DNA from: Candidatus Paraprochloron terpiosi LD05
GTDB lineage: Bacteria; Cyanobacteriota; Cyanobacteriia; Cyanobacteriales; Prochloraceae
Reading direction: 5' to 3'
Length of the DNA stretch: 64,000 nucleotides
NCBI GenBank assembly: GCA_018141785.1
Contig: CP073341.1
Location: 3,751,422-3,815,421 of the forward strand
Shown: positions 53,701 to 61,065 of the stretch, one piece after another
Position numbering within the stretch: position 1 is the first letter of the stretch
Layout of the letters: the number at the start of each line of letters is the position of its first letter
The notes under the pieces: model-generated
What the model was told of the DNA's origin: nothing
The model's input: only the letters and a program-made list of their open reading frames with translations
Databases searched by the model: none
Program-made: the position numbers and the translations under genes

Positions 53701-56700
53701 GGTCAAAAATTGCAAATTAACTCAGCCAAAGCAGGAGAAACTTTGCAAGCTACAGGATTTGTTATCCCAGATTGGACCCCTGGAGGTAAAATCAAGGGGG
53801 TAAAGCAGTTTGATTTTGATATTAGTGCTAAGAGAGTATCCCTGGAGACACTTCCCTTTCCCTTACCCCCTGTAGTGGGAGAGTATTTGCGGTTGGATAG
53901 TAGCCCTGTTATCGCAGGTAAAGCTGGGTTTGAGGGGAAAATTGCCGGCACCCCCACTGCACCGCAAATAAATGGGGAGATAGAACTGGAAAATCTCAGT
54001 CTTGCTGGTATGGTTGTGGATCCGGCTCTCTCAGGTTCGATTCATTTCAACCCGAGAGAGGAAGGAACCCTCACACTCACAGGAACAGCTGAAAAAAAAA
54101 CCTCTATACCCAACGAAATTCGCCTAACTGTAGATTCAGATTATCAGCCCCAGTCTTTGTTGGTCAAGCTGGGTGAAATGGAAATCAAGGGGGAACAGAA
54201 AGAGGGGATCTTCAACCTCCAAACCAATCAAATTCCTCTCTCAACCATTAAAGGGCTATTATTGTTGAGTAAATTCCCCCTCAATCCAGGAGCTGCCAAC
54301 CAAGCTTTCCCCGGGAAAATATCTGCTAAGATGGCAGTAGAGCTGGATAGTTTAGGTACCGAGACATTGCCTGTATTCAATGCAGAAGCGGAAATTATTG
54401 ACGGGGAAATACAAAATATCCTCACTGCTTTGCAAATATTCGAGTTTTCTGACCTTAGTCGTGGTTTTAGCACCCCTACCTATGGTACCAGTGAGGAGCT
54501 CTATTCCGAAGAGGGAATAGATCCAGACTCCGCTCTACTCTCCGTCGGTTTTCCCGAAGAGTCCAGGGAGCAGATCTCAATCTTAACCCAACTGCGACGG
54601 TTTTCGGCGATCGCAGCCCTACGCAAACAACAGCGACGTCAGCGTCAAGAAGCGTCTCCCCTACCGGATCTAATCGCCCTAGAAGGTAATTTTAATAGTA
54701 AGCTAGTAGTGAGCAAAGCTGCCGATTCCCCAGTGGTGGCAGAATTTGAATTTAATGGGGGAAGTGAGGAAAAACCCTGGCAATGGGGTTCTTATGGTGC
54801 TAACCTGGTTACCTTGCAAGGTAAATTCGAGAATGGATTGTTGACCCTATCCCCAGCTAAGATTGAAACTACCGATGGCATGTCAGTGGAAGTATCCGGT
54901 TCCCTAAATAATAACCAAGTTATCAGCAGTACTGTCAAAATACAAAATTTAAGTATTGCTAATATTAGTGACTTCGTTGATTTACCTCTTGTGATTGATC
55001 GGGGTACCATGGACCTAGATGCAATCATTTCCGGCTCCTTGGATAATCTCAACCTGGGTGGTTCAGTGAAGTTACAAAATGCCACAGTCCAACAAACCAC
55101 CATACCTTTAGTTGAAGGCAGCATTAGCTATAACAAAGGTATCTTAAACTTGTTAGCATGGAGAAATTTTGCCCAAGATCCGAAGCCAATAACTCCAGAA
55201 ACCGTTGAGTCGGAGGCAAAAAGTTGCCATCCAACAGATTTGGTCACCATGGACCTCAAACTACCCTATCAATTACCCAATGCCAAGTCAAAACCAGACA
55301 ACGATGAATTCAGCTTAAGCATGTCAGTCCATAATAAGGGCATGGAACTGTTGAACATTGGCACGAAAGGTCAAGTACGATGGCTGGGAGGCACTGGTTG
55401 TGTAGAATTGGCAGTTATTGGCAAGTTAGAGCAAGAGGAAAGTGGTCTTCGTCTCCTGGATCTGCGTCTAGATGATACAGTGGATGTTTATAATACTGCC
55501 ACTTTTGAGAATGCTACTGTTGCAATTCAAGCCTTACCCAACGCACCTCTCACTGAAGTCAATGGTAACATCTCTTTTGAGTTAGACAAGATTCGGGTAG
55601 AAAAACTAGCAGGAAAATTCAGCGGTGGTGAGGTTTTGGGTACTGGTGACCTTTCACTTCTGGAACCTATAACTCAAGATAATCCTCTGACTTTGACTTT
55701 GGAGCAGCTAAAATTGAATTTAAAAGATTTGTATAAAGGTGGAGTGGGTGGAAATATTCTCATTACCGGAACTGCTCTGGAACCCAAAGTTGCTGGAGAA
55801 GTGGATTTGTTTAACGGTACCGTATTCCTAGAAGAACAGACTACACCCGTCATAAGCAGTAGCGATACTCAGGAGGAGGGTTGGTTTGAGTTTCAAGGTT
55901 TGGGACTGAAACTGGGGAACAATATTACAGTAGCAAGACCACCAATTTTAAATTTTCTCGCTACAGGGGATTTGAGTTTATTTGGTACTCTGGAAACGCC
56001 TCGTCTAAATGGAGATGTTATCCTAAAACGAGGGCAAGTAAATCTCTTTACCACTCAATTCCGACTGACGAGAGGCTATAACCATGTAGCACGATTCTCC
56101 CCTAATCTGGGAGTGGATCCCGAACTGGAAGTGCGTCTTCAAACTTTTGTAACGGAAAACACCAGGCAAGCTATTCCCAGCGATTCTTCATCAGCAGAAG
56201 TGAGTGTGAGGGATATTCCTGGTTTAGACGTTAGTGGTTTGCAAACCATTCGCGTTGAAGCAGAGGTTGTCGGACCTGCGAGCCAGCTAACCGAGAACTT
56301 GCAGTTAACCAGTAGTCCTTCGCGGAGCGAAACGGAACTTGTCAACCTTTTGGGGGGTGGTTTTATCAATACCCTCCTGGAGGCTGATACTACCTTGGGA
56401 CTCGCTAACATAGCAGGTTCAGCTCTAACTAGTTTACCTCTTTTCAATAATATTCAAAACACCATTGGGAATGCTCTGGGTTTAACGGAGTTTCGTGTTT
56501 TCCCCAGTTTGATTACTGACGACGAAAATCGGCCTTCTGCTCTGGGGGTGGGGGCTGAAGTGAGTATAGATATCGCCAATCAGTTTTCTTTCTCTGTGCT
56601 GAAGATTATAAACAGTCCTCAGCCCTTCCAATATGGTCTTCGCTATCGTTTCAGCGATTCTCTCTTGTTCCGAGGTTCCACCGACTTGTCTGGGGATAAT

Positions 56701-56733
56701 CGGGGTACACTTGAATATGAGTTTAAATTTTGA
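50737..56733 (+). CDS. tamB: Translocation/assembly module TamB
   Basis: This very large (1998 aa) TamB/AsmA-like protein spans the periplasm and is thought to move lipids or assist barrel assembly with an Omp85 partner. An N-terminal anchor (LWTVVILLSGVGAGLGYGWF) is followed by long beta-taco repeats of about 120 residues with recurring NLTL...GTAEVAVGKGKVKA motifs. The C-terminal DUF490 domain has GLKLGNNITVARPPILNFLA and ends in LEYEFKF, an outer-membrane-like signal. Residues around 660-775 contain an almost exact 240-bp-period duplication. GC, codon use and intact frame suggest it is expressed. Confidence 0.93.
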   Translation: MKDPIDKSKEPEPLPENSVPITTPIPNSGKKGRIWLWTVVILLSGVGAGLGYGWFFIQRQLAPLVGASLSKTLDRPIHLGEVSHFTLKGLRFGRTEVPPTPTDPDRVTLEAVEVGFNPLLLLRGTLKLDLILIKPNVYIEQNENKVWTDTTLAPSEPGAIKIDLQSIRIEDARISLVARSEDNKLESPVQVLLSEGKTSFRNNNQDINVQLQGKLLPVWTTTVEKIKEEESGEKPDTPTNNQSEEKPEPTQNKVQENKFAIVGRALTDAGKLDLTLSGKNLDIVSLARLVPSNPLQVQGGVVGGYVEIALRGGKLPTVKGNASLENGIFTKEGLPQPLKATNAKLEFKEQQIEVKELTTVFATIPASASGMVDLKEGFNLEVETEAFPLEKVLESLSLDTLPLKLAGELQSTMKVTGNLTNPVLSAQIISTKEIIADKLTLKDFRADLAFVDSTLLVNKIEGTPTIGGKVTGKGQVKVGDKQDLVLEITALNLPGSGIAEAYFGIKPSAAIGSVSAGVTIIGTLNSSENLSATGSASLQLANGKVIVKDLKLEKGRWEISLDAFGVQLAQLVPQLPQQLAGSLDGAFQFQGSLEDITLSAIKGTGTTQLLVPRGGKIRVTDWQMAQGEWEATISANDIPLQSGLFPSILSQLENPLVQGTLAAKGTVDNLTLGGITAQGTAEVAVGKGKVKAYVNLIEGKWQADIQGNGISIDEQLFPGIPQQDAKGGTFGVINFRAQGKLAAKGTVDNLTLGAITAQGTAEVAVGKGKVKADVNLVRGKWQGTIKADDIAVERFAPQLPQQWHSEKVNGTLVIRGDLDNLSLQSLNVSEAEGIVNIAGGILKASNFSLGDGRWEGTLSLVGIELGQLIPEQSELLGDLNGTFHVDGNLDNLTIEGIALRGETSIAVAGGTVQAKEMQLEQGQFAAIINAQGVPLQSFLPQSQGYLGGRVNIFGNLANLNPNRIQLGGEVQLKESLLEDTLTAKLAWNGQKLQINSAKAGETLQATGFVIPDWTPGGKIKGVKQFDFDISAKRVSLETLPFPLPPVVGEYLRLDSSPVIAGKAGFEGKIAGTPTAPQINGEIELENLSLAGMVVDPALSGSIHFNPREEGTLTLTGTAEKKTSIPNEIRLTVDSDYQPQSLLVKLGEMEIKGEQKEGIFNLQTNQIPLSTIKGLLLLSKFPLNPGAANQAFPGKISAKMAVELDSLGTETLPVFNAEAEIIDGEIQNILTALQIFEFSDLSRGFSTPTYGTSEELYSEEGIDPDSALLSVGFPEESREQISILTQLRRFSAIAALRKQQRRQRQEASPLPDLIALEGNFNSKLVVSKAADSPVVAEFEFNGGSEEKPWQWGSYGANLVTLQGKFENGLLTLSPAKIETTDGMSVEVSGSLNNNQVISSTVKIQNLSIANISDFVDLPLVIDRGTMDLDAIISGSLDNLNLGGSVKLQNATVQQTTIPLVEGSISYNKGILNLLAWRNFAQDPKPITPETVESEAKSCHPTDLVTMDLKLPYQLPNAKSKPDNDEFSLSMSVHNKGMELLNIGTKGQVRWLGGTGCVELAVIGKLEQEESGLRLLDLRLDDTVDVYNTATFENATVAIQALPNAPLTEVNGNISFELDKIRVEKLAGKFSGGEVLGTGDLSLLEPITQDNPLTLTLEQLKLNLKDLYKGGVGGNILITGTALEPKVAGEVDLFNGTVFLEEQTTPVISSSDTQEEGWFEFQGLGLKLGNNITVARPPILNFLATGDLSLFGTLETPRLNGDVILKRGQVNLFTTQFRLTRGYNHVARFSPNLGVDPELEVRLQTFVTENTRQAIPSDSSSAEVSVRDIPGLDVSGLQTIRVEAEVVGPASQLTENLQLTSSPSRSETELVNLLGGGFINTLLEADTTLGLANIAGSALTSLPLFNNIQNTIGNALGLTEFRVFPSLITDDENRPSALGVGAEVSIDIANQFSFSVLKIINSPQPFQYGLRYRFSDSLLFRGSTDLSGDNRGTLEYEFKF
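52717..53070. repeat. Near-identical 240-bp tandem period inside tamB
   Basis: About 110 bp starting TTAGCAGCAAAGGGTACTGT are repeated exactly 240 bp apart (52717-52830 and 52957-53070) with only a few changes (GGCATT/GGCTAT, GCATAT/GCAGAT). The period is 80 codons, so the frame is kept. Confidence 0.85.
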
Positions 56734-56736
56734 TGT

Positions 56737-56764
56737 CTCGCGCAAAGACGCAAAGACGCAAAGG
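56737..56764. repeat. GCGCAAAGACGC-type dispersed repeat
   Basis: TCGCGCAAAGACGCAAAGAC followed by GCAAAGG is the longest tandem run of the AAAGACGC unit in the window. It fills the 38-bp gap between the stops of tamB and the convergent M50 gene. Confidence 0.7.
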
Positions 56765-56771
56765 GGAGCAA

Positions 56772-57515
56772 TCATCTGCGGTTTATAACCTTCCTTCCCA
56801 TTAAAACCAAGAAAAAGTCCCGATTGCGTTTAAAGACAAAATAAAAATAGGTGACCATAATGACAACAACACAGCAGCTTCCCAATAGATTATAAGTGTC
56901 GATAATTTGTTGGGAACTCCAACCATACTGCACTAATTGATTCATATCCCCCCCTGAATGATTTGGTCCTCCCCACAAAGATCCCCATGGAATAGAGGCT
57001 TTTCCTTGATTTATTTTACCCCAAAACCCAACATTATCCCAAAAGGTAAATGCAGCCCCCAGTACTACAGGAAAGCGATAAAAATCCCATTGCGGAGCAA
57101 CCGCCAAAGGCGTCCGAAAGTATTCTGGAAGGGAAAAGAAATAACTCACCATGAAGAAGGTGCATAAGTAAAACTCACCACCAACCCCCCCAAACGCCAG
57201 CAGCACATTAAAGGTTCGTGGAGACATTACCCATGTCATCCAAAATTGGAACAGAGCAAGAGCAACCGCCAGTACCATAGCCAAAGGTCGTTGTTCTCGC
57301 CTTCCCACCCAAAACAGGAGGCTCAATAGTAACAAAATGCTAAAATAAACAAATAAGGAGCGATTAGGTTCAATATTTGTCCAACCGAAAGGTAACGGAA
57401 TTGCACGACGCCCGGACAACCAGGCGATAGTGGCATGACCAAATTCGTGAAACCAAATCTTGACGCCCCGTAGGAGAAACTTTGTCAATGGTATGGTATT
57501 CAAGATCCACGCCAA
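56772..57515 (-). CDS. M50 family metalloprotease (membrane site-2-like)
   Basis: This 247-residue membrane protein has the zinc motif HEFGH (residues 23-27, in KIWFHEFGHATIAWLSGR) and about five hydrophobic helices. It is an M50-like, uncharacterised cyanobacterial family. The frame is open upstream to a TAG at 57693-57695 with no ATG or GTG, so the start is either TTG 57515 or lies in an unusual codon. The upstream stretch (QLQRLRRTKKQGF...LSFQNRF) looks protein-like. Residues in FRTPLAVAPQWDFY are encoded by a copy of the family D repeat. Confidence 0.7.
   Translation of the reverse strand: MAWILNTIPLTKFLLRGVKIWFHEFGHATIAWLSGRRAIPLPFGWTNIEPNRSLFVYFSILLLLSLLFWVGRREQRPLAMVLAVALALFQFWMTWVMSPRTFNVLLAFGGVGGEFYLCTFFMVSYFFSLPEYFRTPLAVAPQWDFYRFPVVLGAAFTFWDNVGFWGKINQGKASIPWGSLWGGPNHSGGDMNQLVQYGWSSQQIIDTYNLLGSCCVVVIMVTYFYFVFKRNRDFFLVLMGRKVINRR
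57087..57114. repeat. Family D palindromic repeat in the M50 gene (in frame)
   Basis: The minus-strand sequence GACGCCTTTGGCGGTTGCTC and CGCAATGG differs from the 60543 copy (GACGCCAAAGGCGGTTGCTT, CGCAATGG) in the three loop bases (TTT against AAA, as if inverted) and one other position. Confidence 0.75.
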
Positions 57516-57692
57516 AATCGAAAGAGCTGGGAAGATAATCCCACTGCTAAACCGATTCTGAAATGAAAGGATATCTGTATCTTCTCCACTGAAACCCTGC
57601 TTTTTGGTCCTTCTCAGACGCTGTAACTGGGCAGTTGGCTTCTTGATGGATGAATTGTAGGAGGTTAAGTGCTCCAGAGACAGAGACTTCTC

Positions 57693-57959
57693 CTAAGATA
57701 GGTTGGTTTTACCTTGAATTTGAGCTTTTACCTGTACAAAGTCAATCCCATCCGGTTGCAACAACAGTAGCCACTTTTCCAGGAATGTGAGAGTAGGTGC
57801 TTGTTCTAGAACATCCAAAGTCTCCAGGTGTAAAACTAAGTAGCTGTCTTCAAGACGAGCGGTTATCTCAATGGGTTGTACCGGAAATGCGGTTTTGAGT
57901 AAAGCAGTGATCGCCTGAGTATCTCCTTGTTTGGCTCGAAATCGTAATTTTGTCATCAT
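57693..57959 (-). CDS. Small hypothetical protein
   Basis: This protein of about 88 residues begins MMTKLRFRAKQGDTQAITAL and includes FPVQPIEITARLEDSYLVLH, ending IDFVQVKAQIQGKTNLS. A mixed alpha/beta pattern is evident but no family is recognised. The frame is the same as that of the M50 gene downstream, separated only by its TAG stop, so a readthrough or an ancestral fusion is possible. The start at 57959 (double Met) is favoured over 58016. Confidence 0.6.
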   Translation of the reverse strand: MMTKLRFRAKQGDTQAITALLKTAFPVQPIEITARLEDSYLVLHLETLDVLEQAPTLTFLEKWLLLLQPDGIDFVQVKAQIQGKTNLS

Positions 57960-57985
57960 CCCTATCCATCTGCGTTCATCAAATA

Positions 57986-58426
57986 TCACGGTAAATACTT
58001 TTGTACCACACTCCAACCACTTACAGACACTAAAACCAAGCCAACAAACAAAGCCATATTAAGTCCCAAATGCCAAGTTCGCGCTTGTGGACGTCGGGGA
58101 TGAATGCGAGTTGCTGTCCATGCAGACGCCAAAGTGAGAGTCACTACCCCCAAACCTGCGGGCAAGTGCCAAGAGTGACCCAAAGTGCCAAAGTGACCCA
58201 AAGTCCCCACAATACCAATACCTAAGAGGAGCAACACGAAGAAGACGAAGAGAATACCTAAGCCGTAGTGTAAATATCGTAGCCACCTCCAATAGTAGGC
58301 TTTTCGTCGCAACCGTTGCATTCTGTAAAAAATGCCTACTATGGCTAAACTAAAATATAAGGTTATGCTGATTCCCATGGACCAAGCGGCGATACGCCAG
58401 AGCCAGGTAAAAGAAGGTAGATCCAC
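57986..58426 (-). CDS. DUF4079-like membrane protein
   Basis: This 146-residue protein has four hydrophobic helices (ISITLYFSLAIVGIFY; ILFVFFVLLLLGIGIVG; GVVTLTLASAWTATRIH; MALFVGLVLVSVSGWSVVQ). Conserved His residues (YLHYGLG and RTWHLGLNMA) resemble DUF4079, a group of cyanobacterial and plastid membrane proteins. Function is unknown. A hexapeptide GTLGHF/GTLGHS is duplicated by an 18-bp direct tandem repeat (about 58170-58205). It overlaps the long form of the next small gene, which supports the shorter start of that gene. Confidence 0.7.
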   Translation of the reverse strand: MDLPSFTWLWRIAAWSMGISITLYFSLAIVGIFYRMQRLRRKAYYWRWLRYLHYGLGILFVFFVLLLLGIGIVGTLGHFGTLGHSWHLPAGLGVVTLTLASAWTATRIHPRRPQARTWHLGLNMALFVGLVLVSVSGWSVVQKYLP

Positions 58427-58519
58427 AATTTATACTCAAATGGTCTATTTTATTATACAATAACAACCACTGGTGCGGACAGGGCGCAAGCCTTCCGCTC
58501 CTACCATTAATAACTATCA

Positions 58520-59384
58520 ATGCATATAAATTCAACTCTTAATCAACTCAAAGCAGCACTGCCTAAGGGTCAACTTCCTTCTAGTTATGGAGTATATTAT
58601 AAGAATACCTTGGTTGCTCTTTGTCACGCTTTAGAAGACCACATTCTTCAACAAAGATACGCCGATAGTACCAACAAGCCTCTGGTTTTGGTAACCTTTC
58701 AACAGGGAAAATGGTACTTACAAGAAGCGGAGAGATATCTGGAAATTGCTAAATGTAGTCGGGAAGTGGCGGGCCGCGCTACCGCGCGGATCCGGGCAAA
58801 GCCCGGGTCGCCGCTGTTCCAGATAGTGGTTTTGCCACCCATCCTACTAGTAAACTAAGTAATGTTAATCTTGTTAACATACCTAAATGTGCGCCCTTAG
58901 TTAACGAGTGGAATCTAATTATCCTAGCTCCTGACTAAGCCGGTGCAGTACTTTGTTACGAACTTCCTCCTGAAGAATATGGGCTTGACGGGGTGCCATA
59001 ACTAAGTACATAAAAAAGTTTTATGTACTTTTGACTTTTGACCGTGTAGTAGTAAAAGAGACAGCAGGGATTTTAATCAAAGGAATGGGTTCCTATAATA
59101 GCTCCTTAGCAGATCGCCTGGGGAAGTTACAGGAAAAAATCCAACCCAGCACCACCCCAGCAGACCTATCTCCGGTAGTCTCCCGTATTGTAACTTATCT
59201 CCAGAGCAGTCAGCAACAGCTAGTAGCGGTGAATCGTCAGACCCGGGAACTGGTAGAATTAGAAGGGCAGGCCCAACGACTTAACCGCAACTTAGCCGCT
59301 AACAAATTACAAGCCTTTCTGCGCATGGCGCAAAAAATAGACCAACAGGATAAAGATAATCCTGTGGCTTCCGATACATTTTAG
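58520..59384 (+). pseudogene. DICT-domain sensor protein broken by palindromic insertion and stops
   Basis: The N-terminus (LNQLKAALPKGQLPSSYGVY, YKNTLVALCHALEDHILQQR, LVLVTFQQGKWYLQEAERYL) matches the DICT domain that accompanies GGDEF and kinase domains. After REVA a family A palindrome (58770-58812) changes the frame. The protein resumes as AVPDSGFATHPTSKLSNVNL and PLVNEWNLIILAPD, TAA, AGAVLCYELPPEEYGLDGVP, then a stop. A third segment 59031-59384 (FDRVVVKETAGILIKGMGSY, RIVTYLQSSQQQLVAVNRQT) is the C-terminal helical part. At least three lesions make it a pseudogene. Confidence 0.85.
58770..58812. repeat. GGATCC-core palindromic repeat (family A) inside the DICT gene
   Basis: CGGGCCGCGCTACCGCGCGG followed by ATCCGGGCAAAGCCCGGGTC and GCC combines two palindromes sharing GGATCC. 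Its right half matches the intergenic 10944 copy. The frame differs by one base across it (from frame 2 to frame 1). Confidence 0.8.
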
Positions 59385-59548
59385 TTAACAAATGTGAACA
59401 AAAATTAACTAATGCACTACTAATTTATATTAGTAGAGGGGGTATCTCCCAATGCAGTCACTTAGAAATGCGACGGCATTATTGAGACCGACTCGAATTC
59501 GGTTCCGTAAAATGACTTGGTTATCGCCATATTCGTCGTGATAGGTAG

Positions 59549-59576
59549 ACCCCCGCCATTAATCAATGCCGGGGGT
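59549..59576. repeat. Family C hairpin in the domain VI position
   Basis: ACCCCCG-CCATTAATCAATG-CCGGGGGT is a perfect hairpin apart from one loop-edge base, with a loop identical to that at 11442-11472 in the IscB element. Confidence 0.75.
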
Positions 59577-59996
59577 TTTCCCCCACGCAGTACCGGACAT
59601 GCAACTTTCAAAGCATCCGGCTCCTGGTGTATCATCTACTTACTGGCGCGTTTACTCCTCATTACTTGTGTCGGATTTCAGGTCTCATTCAAATTGGGCT
59701 TTGAGTCCGAATATGCCAACTTCCTCTCCATTGACGTTTTGCCCTACGCCCCTAACTTATGAGGAACGTTGAGTTTCAAGTTCCAGCTTTCGGATTACAA
59801 ATCCTCTTGCGTTCGGATTTGCAGTTACGTTTCACCCTCTCCTACGTCAGCCTATCTGCCGGGTTATTGATTCCCCTGAACTTTCGTCCTAGCAGCATTC
59901 GCTTTTTAGGAGAGTCCTATCTCCCCAGGGAATTGGTTCCCATTACTGGTTCCCTACGATTACTCGACCCTGTGGAGGTTTTCTCGTTCCATAATT

Positions 59997-60060
59997 TATT
60001 AACCTTTCGGGCGTGCGCGCCCTCAAGGCGTTCCAGGCGCGCACGCCTGGAACGTTAACC
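59997..60060. repeat. Large family B-like palindrome in the intron remnant
   Basis: It starts ATTAACCTTTCGGGC like the other family B copies. It then has 12-bp perfect arms GGCGTGCGCGCC (60010-60021) and GGCGCGCACGCC (60036-60047), with a second nested pair (GTTCCA/TGGAAC), and ends GTTAACC. Confidence 0.75.
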
Positions 60061-60299
60061 AAAGTTAGATTCGATTGGGTTAGGTTGCTCCATAGAACGG
60101 CGGTGTGGTGTCTGCTGGGTAGCTATTAGAAACTACCTTTCACTTATACCGCATACCTTTTGGTTAGAGCGTGTCATTCTAGTTTTCGCTCCTCTTGGGA
60201 TAACGTTCCTGCAAGCTTCGCTTTATGCTCACCTTACCAATCTTTCCCTAGCCCACCTCAGTCCTAGACGACTTTTGGATTAGACATTACCCTCTAGCT

Positions 60300-60934
60300 G
60301 TGAAACTCCGGCATTACTGCCAAAGCTCCTTCGGGCGGGAACTGGAGAGACACTTCCCCATTGTCAACTTAGCTTATCACGCTGGACAAGGTATTGACTA
60401 TCGACTTAACGAGGTACTTGAGTTCGCCCAGCCCGGTGATATAGTCATTCTGTCCATAGAGTATGGGTCACTACTGGAAAAAGTTTCTCCCATTGTCGTT
60501 TGGAGAACCATTGAACCGGAACCTTCCAATATCAGGTTTCTTGGGACGCCAAAGGCGGTTGCTTCGCAATGGTTTGCGAGATATAACGAGAAGAATTGCC
60601 CGCAGAGACACGTTTAATGAATTTACTTGAAAAACATCAATTCGCAAGCTGAATCACTTTGTTTGCTTTCATGCTTCGTCAGAGAGGAGCGGAGGTATTA
60701 TACTTCTTTCCAGCCATTCCTGAAGAGGATTTTGCACAGTCTGAGGAGGCACTAAATAAGATATATAATGATATGACCAGTGAACTAGATATCCAATTAC
60801 TCAATTCTCCCGGGGAAATGGCTTATAAGCGAAGTGATTTCTTTGATACTAATTATCATCTCAAGAAAAAAGCGGCGGTGCGCCGAACACTCTTGATGAT
60901 TAACCGTTTTTCCCAATACCACTTTAACAAATAA
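60300..60934 (+). pseudogene. SGNH hydrolase-like protein fossil (split by repeats)
   Basis: The first frame begins LRHYCQSSFGRELERHFPIV, NLAYHAGQGIDYRLNEVLEF and AQPGDIVILSIEYGSLLEK. After a 28-bp family D repeat the protein continues in another frame (GLRDITRRIARRDTFNEF). A third frame gives FAFMLRQRGAEVLYFFPAIP and YKRSDFFDTNYHLKKKAAVR. This resembles SGNH-type proteins of cyanobacterial envelope polysaccharide loci, with the D..H motif at the end (FFDTNYH). The N-terminus (G[D/N]S block) is missing at the intron edge. Confidence 0.7.
60543..60570. repeat. Family D palindromic repeat in the SGNH fossil
   Basis: GACGCCAAAGGCGGTTGCTT followed by CGCAATGG (28 bp) sits between FLG and LRDITRR. 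Precise removal restores CTTGGTTTGCGAGAT, coding FLGLRD, in one frame. This is a direct demonstration of insertion. Confidence 0.85.
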
Positions 60935-60955
60935 AATTCAACTGACATCCTTCCT

Positions 60956-60983
60956 TCGCGTTTTTGCGTCTTGGCGCGAAACT
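60956..60983. repeat. GCGCAAAGACGC-type repeat (reverse)
   Basis: TTCGCGTTTTTGCGTCTTGG and CGCGAAA is the reverse complement of the family at 40726-43557. It separates the SGNH fossil from the bioB promoter. Confidence 0.6.
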
Positions 60984-61065
60984 AATATAACTTATCAAAA
61001 AGACGATTGTCAAGTAAAAATCATGATAAACTTACAATCAATTTAATGCGAAGGATTTGTGAAAC

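Larger units (their letters stand above)
59545..60298 (-). mobile_element. ORF-less group II intron remnant
   Basis: Domain V is clear on the minus strand at 59590-59623 (GAGCCGGATGCTTTGAAAGT, TGCATGTCCGGTAC). The region to about 60298 is non-coding, structured and without reverse-transcriptase motifs. Short ATG frames on either strand have no family. The 5' end is not identified with confidence. It lies between a short left flank and the SGNH-like fossil, which starts at 60300. Two palindromes sit in it: a family C hairpin at 59549-59576, where domain VI should be, and a family B-like palindrome at 59997-60060. Confidence 0.6.

Noticed and set aside
59517-60058. Short + strand frames at 59517, 59566 and 59759
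   Set aside because: They lie over the minus-strand group II intron remnant, have no recognised domains and contain the palindromes. They are chance frames.
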